This document shows, in pieces, positions 11,201-23,900 of a DNA stretch of 64,000 nt. This DNA comes from Pararge aegeria (Eukaryota > Arthropoda > Insecta > Lepidoptera > Nymphalidae), in contig NC_053182.1 of assembly GCF_905163445.1 (NCBI RefSeq), forward strand, positions 5,146,001 to 5,210,000. Direction: 5' to 3'. The position numbers and the translations under genes are program-made. The number at the start of each line of letters is the position of its first letter. Positions within the stretch are counted from its first letter, which is position 1. The notes beneath the pieces were generated by a model. It saw only the letters and a program-made list of their open reading frames with translations, was not told the origin of the DNA and did no database searches.

Positions 11201-14200
11201 CTTTTCAATCCAAGGTCATGTGTAGACTGATTCCGGATTGTAATGTTGAGGGTGTGTTCCATGTGTGGTTGTGTGAGAGATATTTCCAAGGTAATATTAC
11301 ATAATGATGATTTGATTGGACTATTTCTGTACACCTACGCTTCGCTTCATTTTGAACGCATCCTTACCTTGTAATTGGCGGATATAATTTTGAATACTTC
11401 ATAGAAATATATAGGTTGTATTTTTATTCACTAGTTCAGTACTTAAAATGCAAATTACGTCATCAGTTCTCACTGAACGTTACTGGGAAATGCGGTGCGC
11501 ACGGCGTTTGCTTTGCGATCAAATTTATTACAGCGAATACAATTTCTTATTACTCGTGATAATAAGAATGTATCTCGCATATAACTTTCCAAATTCCATT
11601 TCTGGGTGAAATGGAATTTTAAAGAGTGGAATTTTGATTTAAAAATTACCTAGATCATTCTCTGTATCATGTCCTCTCAATTATTCCTCTCGACGAAAAG
11701 TTCTTTACTTTCCATTATTCTATACTATTTTTTAAGATTTTACCCAAAAATGATTATATGGAATAGTACTTACCTTCATTTATTTGGATGGATTTTCATC
11801 TTTTTTTGTTTTATACCACTAATTTATAATTATTTCCTCTTATATTGCAGTGGCGAATTCCTTATGGAATACGTAGGCGAAGTTTTAGATTACGAACAAT
11901 TTTACAAACGCGCGCAAGCATACTCAGATGAGAATAACCTGCACCACTATTTCATGTCATTAAAAGGCGATACGGTTATCGATGCAACCCTCAAAGGCAA
12001 CATATCGAGGTTCATAAACCATTCGTGCGAACCTAATGCTGAGACTCAGAAATGGACGGTGAATGGAGAGCTGAGAATAGGTTTCTTCAGTAAAAGGGAT
12101 ATTGCTGTTGGGGAGGAGATTACGTTTGACTATCAGTTTCAACGGTTTGGGTAAGTTTTTTCACATAATTAAATTCTGAGTAACTTTAATTCTGGAAGTT
12201 CTGGTTTCTTCTCACGATCAGTTTTGTTTTTGTCTTATGTTAGGAAAATAGTAAGACCTTGTTAACTTTTGTGTTTTTATCTGCAAAGCCAAATTAAATC
12301 TGTGACTAGGATGTAGAATAGTATTAGGAACCCCCATACCTCTTTTAAAACCGCACTGTTTCTTCATCTTGGACTTGTAGCATTACAATCACTGGAGAGA
12401 ACTACCTTAAATGCTAACTTGTCCAAAATGAAAATAATAATAAATAACCCTTAGAATAGATGGAAGACAAGAAGAGAGGAATATTATTTTATACTAGCGG
12501 TCCCTCGCGACTTCGTCTGCTAACCTTTAAAGATAGACATAATTGAATAATAAAAAAATAATAATATGATGTCTCAGACTTTTTTTTTAGAACTTACGGG
12601 GAATAACTTTGTTATGCATGATTTTATCGACACTTTAACCGTTTATGTAGTGCACACAGTGGAAGCTTTCAAAAGGAAGAAAAAACCCGATTTTGAAACA
12701 TTCGTCATTAGTACCATGCCCTATAGCTAAGGGTTTTAACGTACAACATTGTCCGGTTACAGTAAAGTCGCCCAGCGTTGCTATTGCGGTGCTGAGAACT
12801 GCCGCGGTTGGATCGGTGCAGAGCCCGACTCCGATGACGAATATGACGAGGAGGTAAATTTATATTTAACGGTTTGTTTCCCAGTAGGGCAATTTTAGAA
12901 TTTATTATTTTAGAATTTTCTCTGGTCTCATCTAGTGGGAGGCGTCGGCCGTGGCTAGTTACCACCCTACATGACAAAGTTTTTTTTTTCACAATTTAAT
13001 TATAAGTATCTAATATAAGTTCTAGAATCTTCTTAGGAAATTTTGGATTCGATCAGTTTAGACAGAAACTGTCTTATGTTACGGAAAATGGGAATTTTTA
13101 ACTTTGGTGCGGTTCTTACCATGAACCAGATAATGGGGTATAGGTAAAATATAACTGCCACACTCCCTAACAGATATCTCGCTACCATTTTAGATTGCAT
13201 CATGACTTTCCACCACGTTAGATTGCAGTCTAGGGCTAACTTGTAGAGTATTACAAAAATAAAAAAAATAAAAATGCAGCCATATCAAAACTCTTGCAGG
13301 CAGGCGATTCAGGTTTAAAAATTCGCCTCTAAACTAGCTTTCAACTTAGAAACTTGTCAGATTAATATCTATTCAATAGGGTCGCGACGACAATAGAATA
13401 TTAAAGACGGAAACCTATGAATAGTTCGGGATTCGTACCAAGGCCAAGTGACGTGTGTTGAATCTTATGAAATATTCAGGAACGACCCGCGTTGCTACCC
13501 GTCGCAACTTGGTTACGGAACGCAGTTTAAATAGCGTGCTATAAGTAACATCATCATCATATCAATCCATTATATCATCATATCAAGGTAGTTTTTCAGA
13601 ACGCTGGCCCAGTGCGGGTTGGTGGACTCCAAACACCTGCATGCCTGAGAGCTCTCCAAAATGTTCTAGAGGACATTTTGGAGAGCTCTCAGGCATGCAG
13701 GTTTCCTCACGATGTCATTCTTCACTGCTGAAGCAAATGATATTTCAATTGCTTAAAACGCACCTAACTTAGAGGTGCGAGCTCGGATTCGACCTCGGCG
13801 CCCCGAAAGTGAAGTCGAAGTCGTCTGTCGTCTTCACTATGAGGACGCTTCCGGCTTAATTAAAATTGAAGTAACTTCCGAAGCGTTAGCTAATTCTGTA
13901 ACGACTTTTTTAAATTTTTTAATAAATTATTATTTTTCGCCCACCAATCCGCACTTGGCCAGCGTGGTGGACTACGGCCCAAACCCTTCTCAATCTGAGA
14001 GGAGACCCGTGCCCTAGAGTGGGCCGTTCAGGGGTTGATGATGATAATGATGATTTTTTCATCTTATTATGAAACTGGTTTACGTACATGTAATCTGTGT
14101 CACGTGTGAATTTATTTAGAAGTAGGTCAAGGCTTTCGATCATTTCGATCTCTCATTTATGTATGCGGCAAGATAAAATCGCTGGTAACCATGAGAATGA

Positions 14201-17200
14201 CGTGTGTCCTTACGCAATCGTAAAGATCATTTCGAGTATCGAACTATTATTGCTTCGCATTGAAATGAAAAGTTTTTTCACTTTTTTTATGCTAAAAGAG
14301 TTATTCAAAGAAACAGAAATATAAACATCCAAACATATTCCTGTTACTTCTACTTAGGATTTTTATAACACCCGTTAAAAAAATATCATCACAAAAACCT
14401 CTATTGTCTAAATTCTTACTTTAATCACAACATAATTTAGTTGTTTGCAAACACTTTCAATGCATTGCGGTAAATTGTTTTTCGAAAATTTAAATGTTCA
14501 TTGAATATATTGCGACCCTGCTTTCTGAGGCCAAGGCTCAGGGTTCGATTCCCACAAGTGGGTTTTTTGAATGTATATTATTCATAAAAATATTCATCAG
14601 TCATCTTAGTATCCGTAAAACAAGTTACGCTTACTTTGGGGGCTAGATGGCGATTTGTGTATTGTCGTAGTATATTCAATTATTTTATTTGTTTATATTG
14701 ACAATAAGATAGTCGTACTAAAAAAATCGTTCGTTCATAAACTTGTAGAATAATCAAACAGTTTAAATTTAATCCATTCATTAATTTAAAACTGGATCTA
14801 ACGTAGTATATAGTTTAGTAAACTATTTATGATTTCTACTACCAGGATATCATAAACTACAATACAATATTTTCTTATATATAGGAGGAGGAGGACGTAT
14901 CTACCACTAAATTGGGAACTACAGAATCATCGGAGGACGCGAGTGAAAAGGCGGCCGGAGTTGAGACGGATAGACCGCGAGTACGCAAGCCAAAAAGAGA
15001 GAGGAAATACAAGCCCAAGGCTCCCGACCTTGTTCAGGACGCTGATGTAAGCATTATATTATTTTATGGCAATGGTTAACAAGATAAAGAAATGTCATCC
15101 AAGTTTTTACCTCTGCCTTCGAGAAACGGACAGATAAATAATAATTAATTCTACTTGACTATCGCAGTCTTGTATATATGAATAAATCTTATCGATTCTC
15201 TCATACCGCATTACTAACAATGTTAAAAAACTCCTAGGCGAATAACATTGTTAACATACTATTTAGAGAAATGGTTTTCTGATTACTTCTGTATATTTGG
15301 CAAAATGTGGTGGTTATTTCACTATAAGAAACATTCAAAAGTGTGACAGAATTCAGGGTTGACGTCAGACATTTGATTAGTCGTAAAAAATATGCCAAAA
15401 CAAAAGCCACCAGCCAGTCTTCAAGTTTGAAGAAGACATGCCGTCTCCATATAACTTGGGATAAGGTTACTTTTTTAAAGTGTAATTACAAATCTAATAA
15501 AAAAAGCACTTACGTGATATTGAACATGGTTATTTACGCGGTATTGGAGTACAGGTTACGATGATATTACTCTTTCGAATGCAATTATTAACTTAATCTT
15601 TTAACCTGTGGAATTAAAGCTTTATGCATAATTTTGCCAAGATTGGTCTAGTTTTGAAGCGGTTTGAAGGGGGCTACGGCAATATTTATCTTTCGAGTGC
15701 AATTATTATACTTAATCTTTTAACATGTGGAATTAAAGCTTTCAAAATCGCGCCAAGATAGGCTTAGCTTTAAAGCCTACGTACGTACTCAGATACAAAG
15801 GCTATATCTTTAATTCCCGTTACCTTGGTGCTTTTCTGGGATAAATAGTCTCCTATGTCCAAGCTTTATATGTGCCAAAATTTTGTCAAGGTGGTTTGGA
15901 GAACAAACAAACAAACTTTTGCATTTATAGTCTTTATGTAAATATTATTTTCATCGCACATAATTTTTTATGCTTTATCTAATTTAGGATAATAATTTTG
16001 GCACCGTAAAGTTTCATATTTTGTTCCGGTATAAAAAAAATACAGATAATTTCGTACTTCATTGATGGGCACCGCCCACACAAACCAATGCCACGCATAA
16101 AGAGAAACCACAAACAATCGAAATCGGCTTCGAAATAAAATAAATCGAACATTCGTTTAACGCAATTATTACAATATTATTATTTTTAGTTAATGTTAAA
16201 ATTACACAAAAATAAGTTACAAAAAACTTAGATTAACAACAAACTACTTTAGTTTTAAAATTAGAAATCATCACACATGATTATTGCCCGTCGCGTCGTG
16301 TAGCATGCAAAAAGATGGCACTGAATTTATCTAAAAAGAGATTAAATATTAAATGATATAATCTGACCACAAATCTTTGATGAACCTATTTTACCTATAG
16401 TGAGCTGTCAAAATTATTATCCTAAATTAGACAAAGCGAAGTGTTTACAACTTCAATACATAATCTATTCTGGAATCTCAATAGATTGAAGACGACCTGG
16501 AAGCGCTAGGCCGAACGGGAGTGAAGAACCAAGCTCACACGCTGCGACTGTCGCGTACTGTGGTGCGTGCTAAGACAAGACCTGCGCAGACCGCTCTGCT
16601 GCGACTGTTGCGTGACTCGCACCTACCGTGCCGGCGACTTTTCCTTGACTATCGCGGCTTGCGACTTTTGGCGCCTTGGTGTGTCGAAGCGTCTCTTGCC
16701 TTCAAGTAAGTATTTTCTAGTATGATTTTAGAATGTTTAACGAAAACTTCACCTTTTTTTTAACACCTATAAGTTATGACCCTAGCTTATCTTGAAATAC
16801 AGAAAGAAACATGTAGAATAACTCATAGGTTGTTTTAATAATATAGTATTTATAATTAAAAAGTATTTGTAAGACAGTAGTAGTAGTTTTAATTTCACAG
16901 TATAATCAAAAACTGGATATAAACAGTTGAATTACAAGAAATGGTCATAAATTAGTGACATCTGCATATCGTCTGCGAAAGGTACGGAAGTCATTTGTGG
17001 GATTGAGTATACGCTTTTATAATATGATTCCTAAGGTAATTTTGAACCTACCAATGCATAAGTTTAAAGAATATGTTAAAACACATTTATTACAGCGAGG
17101 TTACTATACCATTGATGAATTTCGTAATGACAAGGTTACTTGGAAGCATCCGGCTCCGCTTTCATCTCTCACAAGATAGTAAAATGAATGTTAAAATGTA

Positions 17201-17940
17201 AAATGTAAATTGTTGATGTTGGAAAAGAGCAACTGCTGATTTTCTAGCCGGCTTCTTCTCGGTAGAATCTGCCTTCCGAACCGGTGGTACAGTCACCACA
17301 AACAGAAAGACTAGACGTTTCAAAAGTGCTTATATTAGGCCTACTTGAAATAAATGAATTTTGAGTTTTGAGTGCTTGAATAAGATCAGGATCTTACCCA
17401 GAGATCCCTTGTTCGGCCAAAATTGAGCACGTTAAGCCGAACGTTGCGCGTCGGTGCCGTTTATTATCACTAACATTGAAGCAGCGGGGAGTCTATTTTT
17501 TAATTTGACTCCACAACACATTAGCCTTTGACTCTTAGGTGTAGAAGTGTTGACACTAGGTGGTAAGTGATGATGCAGTCTATGAAGGTAGCAGGCTAAC
17601 CGGTTAGGGGTATGACAGTAATATTAAACCCATATCCCTTATCAGCACATCTTTGTGGTAACTAGCCACAGAGTCCTATCCATTTTTTGGATCTAAGCTA
17701 TGGATTCCTCTCAGCTATGAGAAATAACTGGTTTGCCCAGCAATGGGTAATAAATTGTGCTTAAAATATCTACAGATATCAAAACAAGAAGATTAATGTT
17801 TAAAAATGGATTTTATGATTATTATGTTAAAGGTCAAATTTGTGTGTAATTCACCAGCTAGGGCTTTTTACAAAACTAGAAAAGTAAAAATAAATACGGG
17901 ATTTCCTACTCTTAAAACATCCATTATAATTTAATTTGAC

Positions 17941-17980
<40 letters not shown>

Positions 17981-20900
17981 CCGAGTTTGATATGCGAACA
18001 CGAATCTTCAAATGCGAGCAAGCAAATCAAATTCAAAATTTCTTTATTCATGTAGGCCTTATGAAGCGTTCGTAAATATATGTTTACATTATTGTAAGGG
18101 GATGGTGATAATTTCTTGATAATCTTGTACTAAGGCTACTGTATTCTGTTCAGACTCGAAATGCTTCTAACCGTGGACCGTCTGCCGATACCGAATAAGA
18201 CGATGGTGCAGGAGAGTCGATTCTTCACCATCGTGGAGCGATGGCTGAGCGCCAGCAACGCACCGGCACCCGATCCTGTGCTGATTGATGAGGCGACAGG
18301 TATACTCATCTCTTATTATGCCCTAGTACATTAAAACCTAGTACAATTAATCGGACGGCCGATGGGCGCAGTTTGCAACGACCCTGCTTTCTGAGTTCAA
18401 GGCCGTGGGTTCGACTCCCACAACTGGAAACTGTTTGTGTGATGAGCATGAGTGTTTTTCAGTGTCTGGGTGTTTATATGCATATTGTTCATAAGAGTAT
18501 TCATCAGTCGTCTTGGTGCACATAATACAAGCTACGCTTACTTTGGGGCTGGATGGCCATGTGTGTATTGTCGTAATATATTTATTATAACACTTTACAC
18601 AGATTCATAATACTCAGTAAAACAGTTTTAGATTTCTGTTCCAACAGGCTATTACTTGATACTTGCTATTTTTGAACTGCCTTTATAAAAAAAAAAATTA
18701 TCCTTTCTCATGCTCGTGCAGAGGGCACGCAAAGACGTCTTACGCGGTCTTTAACATTAACTTATTCTGATATTTTATTTTTCTGTATGTTGGCCCAGTG
18801 CTGATTAGTGGACATTTAACATACTATGATATTTTATGAGTTGCTTCTTTTTTAGGTTTGCCGATAGAGCTACCAAACAAAACGCCGCAAGACGAAGCTG
18901 CGACTTTAGAAAAGACCAAAGAGACTGTAGCAATATCGGAAAAAGTCAAGGACCTGTGCAATCAGTTGCTTGAGAGATGGTCGAGTTTGAAGGTAAACAC
19001 GTGAAACAATAATGAGTCTTATTTTTTTCAAGGTTACTTGAAAAAAATCTTTTTCTGAATAAGTAAACCTCTACTAGGTTTACTTATTCAGAAAAAGATT
19101 TTTTTAGGGGAAAATTGAAAATATTTATGTATTTTCTCTAGCTTATACTTAGCAATTACCGTTTGTATTAAGAAAGAAATAAAGTTTATGTTTTATTAAA
19201 CTGTCCCTTTATGTGGCATATCAAGTAATTTTTTTCTGTCTAATCAGCAACTTCAAAATACACAGAACGAAAGGGAAACGAAGTGCGAAATTAAATTCAA
19301 CTATAGTATGTGTACGTAATAAAATTCACTCTCGGCTCACATAAGGTCTGTCTTGTAATCGTTTTAGGAAGTCTTCAAAATCCCAAAGAAAGAGCGAATC
19401 CAGCAAATGAAAGAACACGAACGTCAAGCGAACGTGGAAAGGCGTGCGGCTGACTCCAGTGGTACGAGAGATCGCGATAGAGATAGGGAGAGAGATAGAA
19501 GAGACGAGCGGGATCGAGAGAGGCGAGATGAGCGAGAACATCGAGATAGAGAGAGGGAACGTGAGAGGGAGAGGGAAAGGGAACGCGAGAGGGAAAGAGA
19601 CAGAAACAGAGAAAGAGAACGAGAACGCGAAAGGGAAAGAGACGACCGTGACAGGAGAAAACGAAGAAGCAGCCCAGATGCTAGGAGGAGTATACGGTAA
19701 GGAAGCTGATTACTAGAAAGAATAACTGAAGTAATTATTTATTATAATGTTATAATGTTCTATAGAATAGTTTAAGTTCTTGTTTTTACTTCAATCACCA
19801 AACAAGATTTTTATGGAAAAACGTAAAGTTTAGCCCTAGATACGTTGGGAAGAGTAGTTTATCTTGTGTGGCCCTATTTTTAGTTGGCAACCACTTCCAA
19901 TCCATTTACGTGGAATAAAGGAGTGTAGGGTAAACTGCCCAATTATTTGCACATTAAAGTTCTAGTATGTAACGAATACAATGTTTGTGTTACTTCTCAA
20001 GACAACACTTATAGCAATTTATTTTTTGAGACATATGTATAATCTAGCAGATAAATTGTCTAAATTCTGTTGTTTTACCAACTAAGTTATATTAAATAAA
20101 TTTATAACATTTATGTCTTTACTTAAAATATGATCCGTCACTTTTATTCATGCTTCATGGGACATTAAGCAAAAAAACATTGACTTTTTCACTAACCAAG
20201 TAAAAAAATGTGCTACTAATTCGTAAAAATTTGATAAATCACACATCTGTGATATTATGACTCGAAACGTCCAGGGCTGTTAGATGTTTTACCGAAGATT
20301 TAAAATGATTCAAAGACATGCTCCCCGTTAAAATGCTAGGTAACCTGGTATCAACATTTTTTTTTTTTAATTTATAGAATGAACGAGCGCGTGCTAGCGG
20401 CAGTACCGCCCATTAGCAAGGAGGAAAGACGAAGGGCTTTCGCGGAAGCGGCCGCGGCGGCGGACGAGAGTCGACGCCAGAGGGACCGAGAACCGGCGCA
20501 ACATCCCTGGCCACCTCACTTCTCTCATTGGCCACCGGATGCCTTTGCGCAGGTATTATCATCTATTACCTATTAGGAAGCGTTCATAAAATACGTGAGA
20601 TGTTTAAGGGGGGGAGGGGGTCTCGGCAAATACGCAATTTTTTTTCTATTTGAAACAAAAAAAAATTATACTATTTTGATCCATTGGTCTTTTTACAATA
20701 ACAATCCAACGCGTTTACGTATGAAACCCACATTTTGAAAAATCTCACCTGAGATCGGGGGATGGGGGAGCGGGTTTTATAAAATCTCACGACATCTCAC
20801 CAGGGGGGACGGGGGAGGAGAGGGAGGTCCAGAAAATTAAAAAAACAACTCACGTAATTTGTGGACGCCCCCTTATCTTGGCACTGCTGAGCATAGGATT

Positions 20901-23900
20901 CATTTCGAATGGGGGAGAGATATAGAGTAGAACAACCAATATGCTCCAATATGAGTTAGAAGGCTTCATGTAATCACATGTAAATGATTAAAACCAGGAC
21001 TTGCCTGAATGCCCAATGATTTAGGCGATGTCCATAAAAATAAAACACATCACCTACTCTTACGTGATAACTTGGAAGACAGTTGATGAGTACCTAGAAA
21101 TCTCCTTAGATTTGACGTTCTTTATTCGGGCCTTGTTCATCGTTAGTGAAGACGCGCAGAGGGTGAATAAATCTTATAAGGTATTCATCTTCGACGGTTG
21201 ATTGGCACCGTGGGCAGCGACTCTGCTTTCTGAGTCTGTGTGTACGATTCCCACAACTGGAAAATGTTTGTGTGATGAACCTGAATGTTTTCCAGTGTCT
21301 GTGTGTTCATATGTATAATATAAGTATTTATAGTACTCATGAAACAAGCTACGCTTACTTTGTGGCTAAATGGCGATGTGTGTATTGTCGTAGTATATTT
21401 ATTTATTTATCTATGAAAACGCGGTGTCTGATTCCTGCTCGATTTACATTACAACCTAATTTCAATGTTACGATAATTTGTGTTCTTGCAGATGTTCCCA
21501 CAAGGTATGATGGCCGGTAACCCAAACATGATGAGTGGACCGCCCAGCTTGATGGGCAACCCGACAAACATGATGGGTGGTCCACCAAACATGATGGGCA
21601 ACCCACCGAATTTGATGGGCAATCCACCAAACTTGATGGGAAACCCACCAAACTTGATGGGCGGTCCGAACTTAGTGCCCATGGTTCCTCCTGGAGTTCC
21701 TGGAATGTTGCCTGGAGTCATTCCTCCCGATATGCCTCCTGAATGGATCGGTCCAAATGGGGAGTTCCAGGGTCCTCCTGGGTTCTGCCAACCTTTTCCT
21801 GGACAGCAGCCTTTTTGTATGCCTCAGCCTAAGTAAGTGAATATTTTAAAATTTATAATGCATATAGAAAATTTCGGAACCGACAAGATTTAAACATGCG
21901 ACCTGTGTAAAGTTATGTATATGTTATAAAAGATATATATATATATGTCCTTTAAGATACCCATATCAAATTAAAATCTTATGAACTGTCATGAATCCAA
22001 CGCAATGTTACACAAAGCAACGTAAAACACTTAAATGCACAAAGCAACGTAAAACACGTAAAAGACTTCAGCAGAACGGGTAGATTTAGTTGTCTCAAGG
22101 TCATCCATGCTTTTTGTCGTTGCATCTTTCGATGCTAACGACAAAGATATGCATGCAGAAATATATATATTGTGGATCATGCCAATAAATAAAAATTACT
22201 GCTATTGATTGACTGACTCAGCTGAATGTTGTGTATGTAACCACAATCGTTCTCTGAACCATGTGACCCGCCCATTGCCACTGCGTCTTCGCGACTAGTT
22301 GAGTTATGTTGGAGTTCTTCACGGTATATACTAATTTGTGATTTGACCACGTAGAGATACTTCCGAATAGCTCTCTCCATTGCTCTCTGAATGACTGAGT
22401 CTTCTTATAAGGCCCATAGTAAGCGACCACGTTTCAGAGCTGAAAGTCATCACACACTGAACTCTATCGATGTTTTATAAGAACTACGTCGTATAAATTA
22501 TTAGGGGATACATTTAAAGATGTAAAAATATTGACGGTGCCACAGTACATATTTGAAAATTTAATTTATGTACATAAAAATATAACACAATTTAAAAAGA
22601 AAATGGACTGTAACGATATGAATATTAGAACGAAAAATAAACTCTTTGTGCAGTTAACTAGGCGACATAAAATTAATAATTCATTCAAGGGAAATTGTAA
22701 ACTATTTTATAACAAATTACCGAATGAAATATTGCGATGTCTCTCAACAAGTTCAAAGTTTATGTAAAACGTAAGCTTATAGAAAAATCCTATTATAATA
22801 TAAAGGATTATTCAAACGATAAAAAAAGCTTGAGTGGTGTTTGCGTATAATGCTTTAACTTCATAGCTTTTGTTGTTCATGTTATGGTGTTATTGTATAT
22901 TTTCATATGCTGTGTTTACTTTTAAAAAAACATTGCACTTAAATACAATAGTTAAAATTATAAAAACGGTTGTATTAGTGTAAGTGTTTGTAAGTAAACC
23001 TAATAAATAAAATAAAAATAATTAAAATAAAATAGCTAAATATTAATCGAGTGAGATGGTGAAAACAAAAAAAACAATACCCGGCTAAGTTTGTTATGGG
23101 CTCTACTTAGGCGCGTTGTGAACTCTCGTAGCTTGATGTTTCAGTTGGCGAAATTATGTAAACCTAAATGTATAAAAGCTTAATAATTGCATGTAACAGA
23201 CATGAATAAAGAATATTAGACTAAAAATTTTTTTTTTACAATATCAATGTGTGAATTAATTAATTTGCAGCATGGTGGGAATTAGCGGGTTCGGTATGGG
23301 CGGATTTATGTTCGGGCAACAGTTGCCCTTCCCGGTGCCCCAACACCCACACGGCCTGGCTCAGCCGCCCCCCCTGCCTTTTTCCAACACCGAGGTAACT
23401 ATCACATAAGTTTATCTAAGCTTTATTTTATATAATAATAGTTACAGAAACTGACTTTTCTCAAAAACGTCTTCAGTGGCACACATTTTATGAGAATAAA
23501 GCTTAACTGGCTCTCAGATCTGAGAGAAAGTTATGCATATGCTATGCATGTTTCGCTCCCGACACCGGAGCATTCTCAGGAGATGTTGACTTAACAATGA
23601 ATAATTGTTGTTTATTAAATGAATGTTGACTTAACAATTATTAATTGTAAAGTCAACATCTCAGGATGCTCCTGTGTGCGCAGAGGGTACATTGCCAAAG
23701 ATCATTTTGGTGCTGAGTATAAGGATTGAAGAAATTATAAATTTCACCATACAGATTCTTCATAATATATCCTTCTTCTATCCAATGGTACACATTTTGT
23801 CAAATCATATTATCTGGCCGATAGACAACGACAGATATGGATGAAAATTCATCCATCTTTTTCCGGCCGCTTTGAGAAAAAATAACCTAATAAGTGTTAC

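Noticed and set aside
12708..12992. Minus-strand open frame of 94 codons
   Set aside because: It is antisense to SETD2 exon 4, whose plus-strand translation is the post-SET Cys cluster with proper splice sites.
19444..19716. Second plus-strand frame of 90 codons over SETD2 exon 9
   Set aside because: It is a by-product of the purine-rich RD/RE coding repeat read in another frame and has no independent support.
21403..21721. Two minus-strand open frames rich in Gly/Pro/Ser
   Set aside because: They are antisense reflections of the tandem repeat in SETD2 exon 11.
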